The notes: generated by a model from the sequence alone, not told the origin. Numbered from the stretch's first letter, positions 1 through 8,878 are shown. The stretch: DNA of 35,103 bases from Streptomyces sp. UNOB3_S3 (GCF_020740895.1 NZ_JAILXP010000023.1:1-35103), one strand, 5' to 3'. Translations and numbers: made by a program.

Positions 1-342
1 CCCCCCACCCAGTCCCCCGTCACCGCCAGGATCACCAGCATCGTCCCCCTGGGCGCGGTCACCCCGACGGTGACCAAGGTCCAGGTGACCATGACCTGGA
101 CGGGCCTCAAGGGCCGCTCGGGCTACATCAAGTGGCACACATACAACGACGCCACCAAGCTCTCCATGAGCGAGGACAGCACCATCAGCACCCCGGCCCT
201 CAACTGGGACAGCACGGACTGGAAGCCCACCTTCATAGTCCCCACGCCGGCGGTCCACTGGCAGCTCCAGGTGACGGCGTTCAGCCCGGAGGGGGCGCAA
301 TTGGCTACGGGGCACTCGAACTTCACGTTTGGCGGGCCGTAG
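1..342 (+). CDS. 3' end of an unrecognised protein (partial)
   Basis: An open frame runs in from the left edge without a start and ends at a TAG at 340-342, leaving 113 residues. An internal ATG at 70 is unlikely to be the true start because the frame is open and well coded upstream of it. The fragment is rich in Thr, Val, Ser and Trp with alternating hydrophobic residues, which fits a beta-sandwich end of an exported protein. I recognise no family or catalytic motif. A hairpin at 364-399 follows it and separates it from the convergent small gene at 407-757. Confidence 0.6.
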   Translation, partial: PPTQSPVTARITSIVPLGAVTPTVTKVQVTMTWTGLKGRSGYIKWHTYNDATKLSMSEDSTISTPALNWDSTDWKPTFIVPTPAVHWQLQVTAFSPEGAQLATGHSNFTFGGP

Positions 343-363
343 GCCTGACAGCAGCCAAAGCAA

Positions 364-399
364 TGCGACCTCCGGCCTCTGAAGGGGCCGGAGGTCGCA
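364..399. terminator. Hairpin between convergent genes, probable bidirectional terminator
   Basis: A perfect 14-bp inverted repeat (364-377 with 386-399) with an 8-nt loop lies between two convergent stop codons. There is no T-run on either strand, which is common for GC-rich actinomycete terminators. Confidence 0.7.
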
Positions 400-406
400 C
401 CGTTAC

Positions 407-757
407 TCAGCTCTTCCGCTGTTGTTCGGGAAGGTCAAACCAGCAGATGTACACGAAGTCCGTGGGGTCTTCCTCCCTGGACTTCATTTCTTCGGCCACC
501 CGCCGGAGTGCCTCCTCCTTGGAGAGGTTCCATGGGACGAACCCTTCACGCGCACCCGAAGTCTGGTCTCCGACGATCACACCGCGGTCGATCAGATCCC
601 CGATGAGCTCGAGGGTGACACCCTGCACCTGCTCCTCGGTCGCATCATCCCCAGCGGCAATCTCCGCGGAGTCCCGCAACGGGATGAAATGCAGCAAGGA
701 ACGGGCGTAGTCGAGGAGATACTCCAGCTCCTCCTCGTAGACTTCACCCTTCTCCAT
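407..757 (-). CDS. Small acidic protein, putative immunity protein for toxin 1
   Basis: This encodes 116 residues, strongly acidic in the first half, with no signal peptide or membrane segment, so it should be cytoplasmic. The ATG at 757-755 lies one base after the TGA of the large toxin-like gene (761-759), and a GGGAG ribosome site sits inside the end of that gene. This is the tight coupling usual for toxin-immunity pairs. I do not recognise the family. The immunity role is inferred from position, size, charge and the polymorphic-toxin build of the upstream gene. A cytoplasmic antidote would fit a toxin that acts on a cytoplasmic target such as RNA. The hairpin at 364-399 ends the transcript. 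Confidence 0.75.
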   Translation of the reverse strand: MEKGEVYEEELEYLLDYARSLLHFIPLRDSAEIAAGDDATEEQVQGVTLELIGDLIDRGVIVGDQTSGAREGFVPWNLSKEEALRRVAEEMKSREEDPTDFVYICWFDLPEQQRKS

Positions 758-758
758 A

Positions 759-3700
759 TCAATCTCCCGTCGGTATGTGGTAACGCTTCAGCCCGAACTC
801 CTTCTGGAGCTGCTTGCTGAAGTCAATCGTCGGATCGATAAGCTTACCCGCTTCTTTTCCACTGCTGCTGAAGGTGCGGATGTTCACCTTGCCCTCACCG
901 ACGTGATAGACGTCTACCCTGCCGTCAGGCAGGTGCTTGACCTCGTCCGGATCGCCCAGTCGCTTGCGGATCCCCTTGGCGATCTGACCCATCTCCTCCG
1001 AGGTGACTTCGCGCACAAGCTTGTTCTTGCCACCGTTACCGAATACCCCGTAGGGCTTTCCTTCAGCATTCAGAGCAACGTCCTTGAGATGCGATACACG
1101 CTCCGCCGCCTTGCCGACTCTGGTGCCCTTTGCAAGCTCTTCGGCCCCCTCGACAAGCTTCTTTCCCTTGGTGACCTTCCCCAACGGGATGAAAGCGAGA
1201 GCCGCCCAGCCGCAGGACTTACCCTTCGTTGTGCACTTGACGACCTCAGGGCCACCGAGGACCTCCCAGAGGAAGCGATCCTCCGGGCGCCAGGTGTCGG
1301 GATCATTCCAGCGCCACCCGTCGCCGCCCTCTCGGCTCTGCTGTTCCAGCAGCTCGGCATAGAGCTTGTTAGAGGCGTCGCGCTTCTCCTTCTCCTCCTG
1401 AGCGGCCTGTTCCTTGGCCAGTGCGATCTCGCGCTCGATGGTCCGCAGCGATTCGACTCGCGCCTTCACCTCGGCGGATGCCACCTTGGCGGCGTCGGCA
1501 TCCTTGCCGGCCTGCTCGGCTGAAACACGAGCATCGGCAGCGGCCGAATACGCATCGTCAGCGGAAGCCTGCGCCCACGCAGCCGACTCCTGCGCTTGAG
1601 CAGCGGAAGCCTCAGCAGCATCGGCGTCCCTTTCGGCTGCCGCCGCGGCTTCATCGGCCATCCGGGCCGACTTCGCCGCGTCCGCCGCCGAAGCCTCGGC
1701 CTGCTTCGCATACTGACCCGCCTTGACAGCGAATTCCTTGGCCTTACCCGATGATTCCGCAGCCTCCTTGGCGTACCTCTGCGCGTCGTCCGCGGCCTTG
1801 GCGGCATTGATCGCCGCGATGGTGGCCTCCGCCGCGTCCTTCTGCGCCGTGGCAGCGGCTCCGGCGGCTTCAGCGATAGTCTTCTCGATGACCGCCACAT
1901 GGGTCGCAGTCAGGTGGTCACGGCGTGCCGTCGCGAACTGTCCGACCCGGACAAAGGCATGCAGGGCCTGAGGAGTCCCCTCAAGAGCGACTCTGGCAGC
2001 CGTCTTGGTCTCGGGGCCACCGGTACCCATCAGCTGTGTCGCGATTACTCGCTCGTCGGTGAACCGTGCGGTGTACTGCCCCTCGTTGAGGAATTCACGG
2101 AGCTTGCCGACCGAACCGTCCCTCAGCGCCGCCTGAGCGGCACTCTTGAGCTCCGCTCCCCCACTGCCCATGATCTGGGTCACGCGTACGCGGTAATCAG
2201 TCAGCGCAACGTCGTGTCGGCCCGTGCGCAGGAAGTCGCTGATCTGTTTCGCGTCCCCCGCGAGCGCCTTCTTGGCCGCCTCCTTGACCGCAGTCAGGTT
2301 GCTCTCACTCGCCAGGCGCTGAACATCGGAACGCTCGTCCTCGGTGGCGGCCTCCCGCCAACCGGACTGCACGTACTCACGGACGGCGGCGTCAGAGCCT
2401 CCGAGCGCGGTCTTCGCCGCTGCACGACTCCAGGGGCCACGCGTCTTCATGGCCAGAACCGCGATCTTCCGGCCCTTGGCGGCCACCTCCTTGACATCCG
2501 TACCCGGCTTCGCGGCTTCGGCAGCGAGGCGTACGGCCTCGTCGTCCAGGTCCTTGAGTGCCTTGGACGCACGGTCCGCCTCGGCCTTCCGCCGCTGCTC
2601 GGCAGCCTTGGCGACCCTGGCCTGCTCGATCCTGGCGGCGGTCCTGGCCTGGAGCTCCTCGGCCTCAATATTGATCGCGATCTTGTGGACCTTCTGGGCC
2701 GTGGCAACGGCTTCGGAGGCCTTGGCAGCCGCTTCCCTGGCCGCCTTGGCGTGATCTGCCGACTCCTTGGCCGCCGTGGCGGCCTCACCGGCGTGCTCAG
2801 CGGCCCGCTTCGCAGCGGCTGCGGCGTTCCTGGCGTGCTCGGCCGCCGAGTGAGCCGCCGATCGCGCCTCCGCCGCAGCGTCGGCAGCCTGATAGGCGAG
2901 GTCGCGCGCCGCAACGGCAGCCCTGCGGGATTCCCGCGCCTGGCTGCGGGCAGTCGCTGCCCATTCCCGGGCACGAGCGGCCTCCTCGCTCGCCTCCCCC
3001 GCAAGGCCGCCGGCCTCATCGGCTGCATTCGCCGCCTCATCGGCGTTGGCGCTGGCGCTCGCGGCCGCGTCCGCCGCCGCACCAGCCGCCCGGGAAGCCT
3101 CCTCGACCTGCTTGGCAGCCTCTTCCGACTTTTCGGCCGCCTGGGCCGCGGTGTTGGCGTCCTCGGCGGCCTGTCGCGCGACAGCAGCCATACCGGCGTC
3201 CACCGCAGCACCGGCCGCCGCATCGCGCGCACGCGCGGCCGCCGCAGCGGCAGCCGAAGCCGCGGCGGCGGCATTGGCAGCCGCGTTGGCGGCCATCCGC
3301 GCCGCGTAGTTGGCCGCCTGAGCGGCGCCGATGGCTTCCTGTGCGGCACTGGCGGCACCAGCCGCCGCCTCCGCCGCCGCGCCGGCCGCGCTCGCGGCAC
3401 GGTTGGCGTCCTTGCCCGCCGCAGCGGTCTCAGCAGCGGCCTTCTTCGCCTCTTCCTTCGCCAGCTCGGCCGCCTTCACAGCACGTGCCGAGGCGTCCTT
3501 GGCGGCTTCGGTCTGCTGCTTGGCGACCTCGCCGGCGTCCTTGGCCTGCTGAGCCAACTGCGAAACGGTGAGCCGCTCCTGATCACGGGCACGGGCGATG
3601 CTCTGCCCCACCTCGAGGAACTCACGGATGTCGTCCATCGAGCCCCGGAGCGCGACCTTGGCCGCCTCCTTCGTCGCCGGACCACCCGCACTCATGATCT

Positions 3701-4310
3701 GCGTGACCTTCAGCCGATCATCATTGTCCCGTACGGCGAACTGGCCCTCGTCGAGAAACTTGCGGACATCGTCGATCGAGCCCCGCAACGCCGCCTGAGC
3801 GGCTTCCTTCGTCGCCGGACCAGCCGACCCCATGATCTGCGTGGCACGGATCCGCAAGTCCGTCTCAGCCGGGGCCTTCCAACCATCCTTCAGGAAGGCA
3901 CGCAGCTCATCCTTCGACCCAGAACGCAGCGCCTTGTAAGCCGCTTCACGGACCGTTATCCCACCAGCCGTGAAGATGCGCGTGGCGTCCGTACGGTCAT
4001 CGACGAGCTCCGCAAAGTCCTTCTCCGTGTCGAGGAATTTACGGATGTCCTCATCGGTGCCCACGAGCGCAGCTTCGGCCGCAGCCTTGACCGCAGGACC
4101 GCCCCATGCCCAGAGTTCCGCAACCCGACCTCGGTCGGTGAGCGGAGACAGTTCGGTGTAGTCGATGTCATCCGGCTCATCGGCAGCCAGGGCGGGACTC
4201 GCCCCGATCAGGCTCACAATGAGCGCGAGGGGGAGCAGGCACAGGCTCAGCAGGCGTATGCCGAACCCTTGTCTACCCCCGGAGCCAGCCAAGTAGAGAT
4301 TGTCTCTCAC
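759..4310 (-). CDS. Exported ALF-repeat polymorphic toxin candidate 1
   Basis: This encodes 1,183 residues from a GTG start with GGAAAG upstream. Residues 1-42 form a Sec signal peptide ending in ALA. ALF-type helical repeats of about 44 residues cover roughly 60-240 and recur at about 610-800, with the signature GGPATKEAAKVALRGS. Each block is followed by a long Ala-rich coiled coil (about 250-580 and 805-970). From about residue 997 the composition changes: a linker with a hydrophobic patch, then a basic C-terminal domain (about 1077-1183) with the strands VNIRTFSSSG and PTIDF. Such strands are seen in BECR-fold RNase toxins, but I cannot assign a family. The repeat scaffold plus a distinct C-terminus followed by a tiny gene is the polymorphic-toxin pattern. 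No WXG or LXG domain is present, so export would be by Sec. The N-terminal 970 residues are paralogous to 5308-8829. Confidence 0.85.
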   Translation of the reverse strand: MRDNLYLAGSGGRQGFGIRLLSLCLLPLALIVSLIGASPALAADEPDDIDYTELSPLTDRGRVAELWAWGGPAVKAAAEAALVGTDEDIRKFLDTEKDFAELVDDRTDATRIFTAGGITVREAAYKALRSGSKDELRAFLKDGWKAPAETDLRIRATQIMGSAGPATKEAAQAALRGSIDDVRKFLDEGQFAVRDNDDRLKVTQIMSAGGPATKEAAKVALRGSMDDIREFLEVGQSIARARDQERLTVSQLAQQAKDAGEVAKQQTEAAKDASARAVKAAELAKEEAKKAAAETAAAGKDANRAASAAGAAAEAAAGAASAAQEAIGAAQAANYAARMAANAAANAAAAASAAAAAAARARDAAAGAAVDAGMAAVARQAAEDANTAAQAAEKSEEAAKQVEEASRAAGAAADAAASASANADEAANAADEAGGLAGEASEEAARAREWAATARSQARESRRAAVAARDLAYQAADAAAEARSAAHSAAEHARNAAAAAKRAAEHAGEAATAAKESADHAKAAREAAAKASEAVATAQKVHKIAINIEAEELQARTAARIEQARVAKAAEQRRKAEADRASKALKDLDDEAVRLAAEAAKPGTDVKEVAAKGRKIAVLAMKTRGPWSRAAAKTALGGSDAAVREYVQSGWREAATEDERSDVQRLASESNLTAVKEAAKKALAGDAKQISDFLRTGRHDVALTDYRVRVTQIMGSGGAELKSAAQAALRDGSVGKLREFLNEGQYTARFTDERVIATQLMGTGGPETKTAARVALEGTPQALHAFVRVGQFATARRDHLTATHVAVIEKTIAEAAGAAATAQKDAAEATIAAINAAKAADDAQRYAKEAAESSGKAKEFAVKAGQYAKQAEASAADAAKSARMADEAAAAAERDADAAEASAAQAQESAAWAQASADDAYSAAADARVSAEQAGKDADAAKVASAEVKARVESLRTIEREIALAKEQAAQEEKEKRDASNKLYAELLEQQSREGGDGWRWNDPDTWRPEDRFLWEVLGGPEVVKCTTKGKSCGWAALAFIPLGKVTKGKKLVEGAEELAKGTRVGKAAERVSHLKDVALNAEGKPYGVFGNGGKNKLVREVTSEEMGQIAKGIRKRLGDPDEVKHLPDGRVDVYHVGEGKVNIRTFSSSGKEAGKLIDPTIDFSKQLQKEFGLKRYHIPTGD

Positions 4311-4359
4311 TAGTCAGTTCTTTCCAACCACTTGCTAGTCGCTGTGTTTCAGCGTTGCG

Positions 4360-4365
4360 AGCATA
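4360..4365 (-). promoter_or_regulatory. Conserved TATGCT box upstream of toxin 1
   Basis: On the minus strand TATGCT (TANNNT form) lies exactly 49 nt before the GTG start, and the same hexamer lies at the same distance before toxin 2. The final 20 nt of the two leaders are also nearly identical. I see no convincing -35 hexamer, so an activator or an alternative sigma factor is possible. Confidence 0.4.
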
Positions 4366-4552
4366 TCTGGCTGGCCCTAAGGGTTCTGACGGTCAGTCAC
4401 TTCTACTCGGTACAGGGCTGCGGCAAAGGTGGCGCACGCCACACGTTGAGATACAGGCTCACCGGACCGAAGCCGAGCACGGTTCAGCCGAACCGGGTTC
4501 ACGGCGACGATGTGCTCAAGCCGTCGGCGACCGGAGGCCAACCCGCCCCGGG

Positions 4553-4592
4553 AAAATAAAAATGGCCGGGAAAATGATCCTTTTCCCGGCCA
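4553..4592 (-). terminator. Rho-independent terminator of the toxin 2 / lipoprotein operon
   Basis: A perfect 12-bp inverted repeat (4563-4574 with 4581-4592) with a 6-nt loop is followed on the minus strand by a T-rich tract (complement of 4553-4562). It lies 25 nt after the stop of the 20-residue ORF and about 190 nt before the TATGCT box of toxin 1, so it insulates the two toxin units. The rest of 4311-4679 holds only the toxin 1 leader and the small ORF. Confidence 0.85.
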
Positions 4593-4617
4593 GAGGCGCC
4601 ACTGTTTCCGACAGGCC

Positions 4618-4680
4618 TCAGCTCGATCGGCGGAAGATGACACCAAGGATGAACGTCGTACCGATTACCGCACCACTCAT
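4618..4680 (-). CDS. 20-residue hydrophobic peptide coupled to the lipoprotein
   Basis: An ATG at 4680-4678 overlaps the TGA of the lipoprotein gene (4682-4680) in a TGATG arrangement typical of translational coupling. It reads MSGAVIGTTFILGVIFRRSS and then TGA. A short hydrophobic segment followed by two arginines would suit a tiny inner-membrane peptide. The ORF ends just before the terminator, so it is on the same transcript. No family is recognised and no Shine-Dalgarno sequence is obvious, so translation would rely on re-initiation. A role beside the lipoprotein in protecting against toxin 2 is only inference. Confidence 0.4.
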   Translation of the reverse strand: MSGAVIGTTFILGVIFRRSS

Positions 4681-5129
4681 CACCGGTTGAATTCGTAGAG
4701 ACGGCACTCGTCCGGGTCACCGGAGTACTTGGCGATGCGCGGCTTCTGACGGCTACCAGATACGTAGAAGGAGCCGCCCCCCTTGCTCGGGTCAGCAGAA
4801 CGAAGCGTGAGAGGGGTGTCGTAGGGCATCCCCTCGACATGCTCTGAAATCGCCAGCTTCCACACTCCGTCGGTGGCTCCTGAATGCTGGTACTTGCCCT
4901 TCAGATCGTCATAGTGCGCCCAGTCATCGAGGGCGTAGGTACCGTCTGCCTTCAGAGTCAATGTGCCGAATGGCTCACCCCTATAGGTACCGACCATGTC
5001 CTGCTGAGCGAGCCCTTGGGGCACCGGTCCCTCAGCTCCGCACAAGGCGTCGCCCTGGCCGCACCCCGTCATCAAGAGAGACGCACCCAGGCCCAGGACA
5101 CATGTCAGGACCATTGATCGTCGGCGCAT
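4680..5129 (-). CDS. Lipoprotein, putative immunity protein for toxin 2
   Basis: The chosen ATG at 5129 has AGAAGGAG seven bases upstream and gives 149 residues beginning with basic residues, a hydrophobic core and the lipobox LMTGC (Cys at residue 23). The mature part looks like a small beta-rich domain (YRGEPFGTLTLKADGTYAL and later strands). An upstream in-frame ATG at 5210 would put a charged 27-residue extension before the signal peptide and is rejected. It lies 178 nt after toxin 2 on the same strand and ends in a strong terminator. A membrane-anchored antidote would suit a toxin acting on the envelope from outside. That role is inferred from position. It may also have its own promoter. 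Confidence 0.75.
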   Translation of the reverse strand: MRRRSMVLTCVLGLGASLLMTGCGQGDALCGAEGPVPQGLAQQDMVGTYRGEPFGTLTLKADGTYALDDWAHYDDLKGKYQHSGATDGVWKLAISEHVEGMPYDTPLTLRSADPSKGGGSFYVSGSRQKPRIAKYSGDPDECRLYEFNR

Positions 5130-5158
5130 CTCGCGCCTCCTTCTGAACACATTCAAGT

Positions 5159-5171
5159 TTGGACACTCCAA
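5159..5171. promoter_or_regulatory. Short palindrome upstream of the lipoprotein gene
   Basis: TTGGACACTCCAA is a perfect 5-bp inverted repeat with a 3-nt centre, located about 20 nt upstream of the lipoprotein ribosome site. It could be an operator or part of a local promoter that lets the immunity gene be expressed without the toxin. The rest of 5172-5307 shows only small GC hairpins (5230-5242 and 5279-5296), the second directly after the toxin 2 stop. Confidence 0.2.
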
Positions 5172-5307
5172 GCCTTCCACAACACCGTCCTCGGTCATGA
5201 GCCGGGGCACCCGGCCGACGGCAGGGCCCGGGGCGGCGCCCCCTCTTCAGGCGACACCACCCCGGAGAAGCGGGCTCAGCGGATCAGTTCATCCGCCGAG
5301 ACGCGCC

Positions 5308-8300
5308 TCACTTGAGCTTGAGCGTCTCAGTCCAAGTGATGACCTGCCTCTTCTCCTTGAAGAAGCCGACCTCTTCGGCAAGGGAATCGAGCGGTCCACC
5401 CACATACTTGTCCGCCAACCTCCGCCACTTGCCCGGCGGCGGGTGGATCAAGGACTTCATGTTCGTACTGTTCTTGACGATGATCTTTACCTGAGCGGTG
5501 TCGCCATCCTTCGAGAGGACCTCGTACTGGTAGCTGTATGAACCCAGAAAGACGGACGTCGAAGTGCTGTACCGTCCACCGGATCGATGATTCCGCTTAC
5601 TGGCCGTGTATCCGAGCGTCAGCACGTCCAAGGCATCCTGCTTCATGCGGGACATCCCTTCGGAGTACCCTCCGCTGGCGTTCTCGCCATTCAAGATTCC
5701 CTGAGAAATCTGGTCGCGGATTTTCCCGCGGACCACATCCATCGAGTGGTCCCCACGGAGGTGCTCGGTGACCTTGTCACCAGCCTGGAAGTAATCGACC
5801 CTCTTACCCGTTCCGGTGATCCATTCCAGTCCGAGGGCTACCGCGTCCTCCTTGGCCTTGGGGTCGAGCAGCAAACCCACCTCACGCGCGGCCTGGATCA
5901 GGTAGCGCTCGTTGTCCGAGAGCCCGTCGCCCAGGGCGGCACGGCGCTTCCATTCCTCCAGGATGCGCTGCTGCTCCTCCTGGATCTGCTGGGCACGGTA
6001 GTGCTTGTAAGCGTCCTGGTGTGCGATCTCGGCCGCCTCTGCGTCCTTGCCTGCGGCCACGGCCGAGGCACGGGCCGAGTCCGCGTAGGCGTAGGCCTCG
6101 CGAGCAGAGGCATCCGCCTGTACGGCAGAAGTCTCCGCCTGCGATGCGGAGTACTCAGCCGCATCAGCGTCGTGTTCAGCCTGAGTCGCCGCCGCGTCAG
6201 CGGCTCGTGCCGACTTCAACGCCTCGGCTGCCGATGCCTCGGCCTGCTTCGCGTAGCCGTTGGCCTGCTCCGCGAACTGCTGGGCCTCACCTGCCGACCT
6301 GGCCGCCTGGTCGGCGTACTCCTTGGCCCGGTCGGCGGCATGGTTGGCATTGACGGCTGCGATGGCTGCCTCTGCGGCGTTCTTCTGGGCGGTGGCGGCA
6401 GCGATGGCTGCCTCGGCTATGAGCTTCTGGATCGCCGCGACATGAGTTGCGGTGAGGTGGTCCAGGCGAGCGGTCGCGAACTGACCGACCTGTACGAAAT
6501 CGTGCAGGTCCTCGTCGGTGCCCTCAAGGGCGACCCTGGCCGCGGCCTTGGTCTCGGGACCTCCAGTGCCCATCACCCGGGTGGCGACCACACGGTCGTC
6601 CGTGGCCCGGGCTGCGAACTGGCCGTCTTCGAGGAACGCGCGGAGCTTGCCGATCGAGCCGTCGCGCAGGGCGGCCTGGGCGGCGCTCTTGAGTTCCGCG
6701 CCGCCACTGCCCATGATCTGGGTCACGCGGATCCGGTAGTCGGTCAGGGCAGCGTTGTACTGGCCCGTGGCGAGGAACTCGCTGATCTGCTTCGCGTCGC
6801 CCTTGAGTATCTCGGCAGCGGCCTTCCGGACGCTCTCCGCCTCGCTGTTGGCCGCGAGTCGCTCCACCCTCGCGCGCTCGTCGTCCATCCGGGCTTGCTG
6901 CCAGCCGGTGCGCACGTATGCCTTGGCAGCCTCGTCCGAGCCCGCCAAGGTGGACTTGGCAGCAGCCTGGCTCCAGGGGCCGCCAGTCTTCAGCGCGATG
7001 ACGGCGACCCTGCGGCCCTTGGCCGCAGCATCCTTGGGGTCGGCACCGGACTTCGCAGCCTCAGCGACAAGGCGTGCGGCCTCGGCTTCGAGGTCCTTGG
7101 CCTCCTTGTCCGCCTGGTCCGCCTTCGCGTCCTCCATGGCCTGGGCCTTCTTCTCGGCCCTGGCCGCCTCGATCCCGGCCGCGGTCCTCGCCTTGAGTTC
7201 CTCAGTCTCGATCTTCGTCGCGATTTCGTGGACCTTCTTGGCCGTGACGACGGCCTCGGATGCCTTGTCAGCGGCTGTCTTCGCCGCCTTGGCATGCTCT
7301 GTGGTCTCCTTCGCGGCTGTGGCCGCTTCACCCGCGTGTTCGGCCGCACGCCGCGCGGCGGCCGCAGCGTTCTGCGCGTGCTCAGCCGCCGAGTGGGCCG
7401 CCGACCGCGCCTCGGCCGCGGCGTCGGCGGCCTGGTACGCGAGGTCTCGGGCCGCTGCGGCGGCCCGGCGTGACTCCCGGGCCTGGCTGCGCGCCGTCGC
7501 TGCCCACTCACGGGCACGAGCAGCCTCCGAGCTGGCCTCGCCCGCGTAGCCGCCAGCCGCGTCCGCCGCGTCGGCCGCCTCCTCGGCGTTGGCGCTGGCG
7601 CCGGCGGCGGCGTCCGCTGCCGCGCCCGCCGCCCGAGCCGCTATCTCCACTTCCTTGGCGGCCTCTTCCGACCGCTGTGCCGCACGTGCGGCGGCATCGG
7701 CGTCTTCGGCCGCCTTGCGTGCCGCCGAGGCCATGCCGGCGTCCATAGCGGCGCCGGCCGCCGCATCGCGTGCCCGCGAGGCCGCGGCCGCGGCCGCCGA
7801 CGCGGCAGCAGCGGCATTCGCCGCGGCGTTCGCGGCCATCCGCGCGGCGTAGTTGGCGGCCTGCGCGGCGCCGATGGCCTCCTGTGCGGCTGCGGCGGCT
7901 CCGCTGGCCGCGTCCGCTGCCTCGCCGGCGGCACGGGCGGCACGGCTGGCGTCCTTGCCTGCCGCCTTGGTCTCCGCAGCGGCCCTTTGAGCTTCCTGCT
8001 TGGCCTTCTCGGACGCCAGAATCGCGCGCTTCGAGGCCACCTTGGCGGCTTCGGTCTGCTGCTTGGCGACCTCGCCGGCGTCCTTGGCCTGCTGCGCGAG
8101 CTGGGCGATGGTGGCCCGTTCCTGGTCACGGTTGCGGGCGATGGTCTGACCGACCGCCAGGAACTCGCGGATGTCATCCATCGAGCCCCGGAGTGCGACC
8201 TTCGCCGCCTCCTTGGTCGCCGGACCACCCGCACTCATGATCTGCGTGACCTTCAACCGGTCATCATTGTCCCGCGTCCCATACTGACCCTCGTCAAGGA

Positions 8301-8829
8301 ACTTGCGGACATCGTCAACCGAACCCCGCAACGCCGCCTGAGCAGCCTCCTTCGTCGCCGGACCCGCCGACCCCATGACCTGCGTAGCACGGATCCGCAA
8401 GTCCGTCTCGAACGGCGCCTTCCAACCGTCCTTCAGGAAGCCTTGAAGCTTCTCTTTCGAGCCGGATCGGAGCGCTTCGTAGGCCACCTCGCGCACCGTC
8501 ACGCCGCCGGCCATGAAGATGCGCGTCGTGTTGGTGCGGTCGTCGGTGTACTCGGCGAAGTCCCTCTCACTGCTGAGAAACTTACGGACGTCGTCATCGC
8601 CGCCCATGAGCGCGGCCTCGGCCGCGGCCTTGACCGCAGGACCGCCCGACGTCCACAGCTCCACGACACGACCACGATCGGTCGCCGAGACAGCGGCTTC
8701 ATCCGCCACTGCGGGCTCCGCCCCGAGCAAACCCGCGAGAAGCGCGGAGGGCAGCACACCAAGGCTCAGCGAACGCACGCCGAGCCCCCATCTTCCCCCG
8801 CCCCTCGCAAAGAAGAGGTCATCTCTCAC
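5308..8829 (-). CDS. Exported ALF-repeat polymorphic toxin candidate 2
   Basis: This encodes 1,173 residues from a GTG start with GGGAAGAA upstream. The build matches toxin 1: a signal peptide ending AVA at about residue 42, an N-terminal block of four ALF repeats, an Ala-rich coiled coil, a second ALF block and a second coiled coil. The C-terminal region from about residue 989 is unrelated to toxin 1. It opens with GLEWITGTGKRVDYF and a helical stretch, then Gly/Ser/Tyr-rich strands (STSTSVFLGSYSYQYEV), an NSTNMKSLIHPPPGKW segment and a final WTETLKLK. Similar LGSY-type ends occur on other actinomycete polymorphic proteins, but I know no activity for them. The nearest downstream gene encodes a lipoprotein, suggesting an envelope target. 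DNA identity with toxin 1 includes a 54-bp exact match (8041-8094 with 3498-3551). Confidence 0.85.
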   Translation of the reverse strand: MRDDLFFARGGGRWGLGVRSLSLGVLPSALLAGLLGAEPAVADEAAVSATDRGRVVELWTSGGPAVKAAAEAALMGGDDDVRKFLSSERDFAEYTDDRTNTTRIFMAGGVTVREVAYEALRSGSKEKLQGFLKDGWKAPFETDLRIRATQVMGSAGPATKEAAQAALRGSVDDVRKFLDEGQYGTRDNDDRLKVTQIMSAGGPATKEAAKVALRGSMDDIREFLAVGQTIARNRDQERATIAQLAQQAKDAGEVAKQQTEAAKVASKRAILASEKAKQEAQRAAAETKAAGKDASRAARAAGEAADAASGAAAAAQEAIGAAQAANYAARMAANAAANAAAAASAAAAAASRARDAAAGAAMDAGMASAARKAAEDADAAARAAQRSEEAAKEVEIAARAAGAAADAAAGASANAEEAADAADAAGGYAGEASSEAARAREWAATARSQARESRRAAAAARDLAYQAADAAAEARSAAHSAAEHAQNAAAAARRAAEHAGEAATAAKETTEHAKAAKTAADKASEAVVTAKKVHEIATKIETEELKARTAAGIEAARAEKKAQAMEDAKADQADKEAKDLEAEAARLVAEAAKSGADPKDAAAKGRRVAVIALKTGGPWSQAAAKSTLAGSDEAAKAYVRTGWQQARMDDERARVERLAANSEAESVRKAAAEILKGDAKQISEFLATGQYNAALTDYRIRVTQIMGSGGAELKSAAQAALRDGSIGKLRAFLEDGQFAARATDDRVVATRVMGTGGPETKAAARVALEGTDEDLHDFVQVGQFATARLDHLTATHVAAIQKLIAEAAIAAATAQKNAAEAAIAAVNANHAADRAKEYADQAARSAGEAQQFAEQANGYAKQAEASAAEALKSARAADAAATQAEHDADAAEYSASQAETSAVQADASAREAYAYADSARASAVAAGKDAEAAEIAHQDAYKHYRAQQIQEEQQRILEEWKRRAALGDGLSDNERYLIQAAREVGLLLDPKAKEDAVALGLEWITGTGKRVDYFQAGDKVTEHLRGDHSMDVVRGKIRDQISQGILNGENASGGYSEGMSRMKQDALDVLTLGYTASKRNHRSGGRYSTSTSVFLGSYSYQYEVLSKDGDTAQVKIIVKNSTNMKSLIHPPPGKWRRLADKYVGGPLDSLAEEVGFFKEKRQVITWTETLKLK

Positions 8830-8878
8830 CAGTCAGTTCTTCCCAACCACGTGCATATTGCCGTACTTCGGCGCCGAG

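Noticed and set aside
3046..3309. Alanine-rich short tandem pattern as a DNA satellite or CRISPR-like array
   Set aside because: It is coding sequence for the Ala-rich coiled coil; units are irregular and there are no spacers.
1899..4313. 804-codon open frame on the plus strand opposite toxin 1
   Set aside because: Produced by the Ala-rich, GC-biased codons of the real gene; no ribosome site, Leu/Gly/Arg-rich composition without domains.
5587..7473. 628-codon plus-strand frame opposite toxin 2
   Set aside because: The same shadow effect as with toxin 1; toxin 2 has signal peptide, repeats and start site on the minus strand.
759..8829. Type VII secretion (WXG/LXG) effector assignment for the large toxins
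   Set aside because: Both start with ordinary Sec signal peptides and have no WXG or LXG region.
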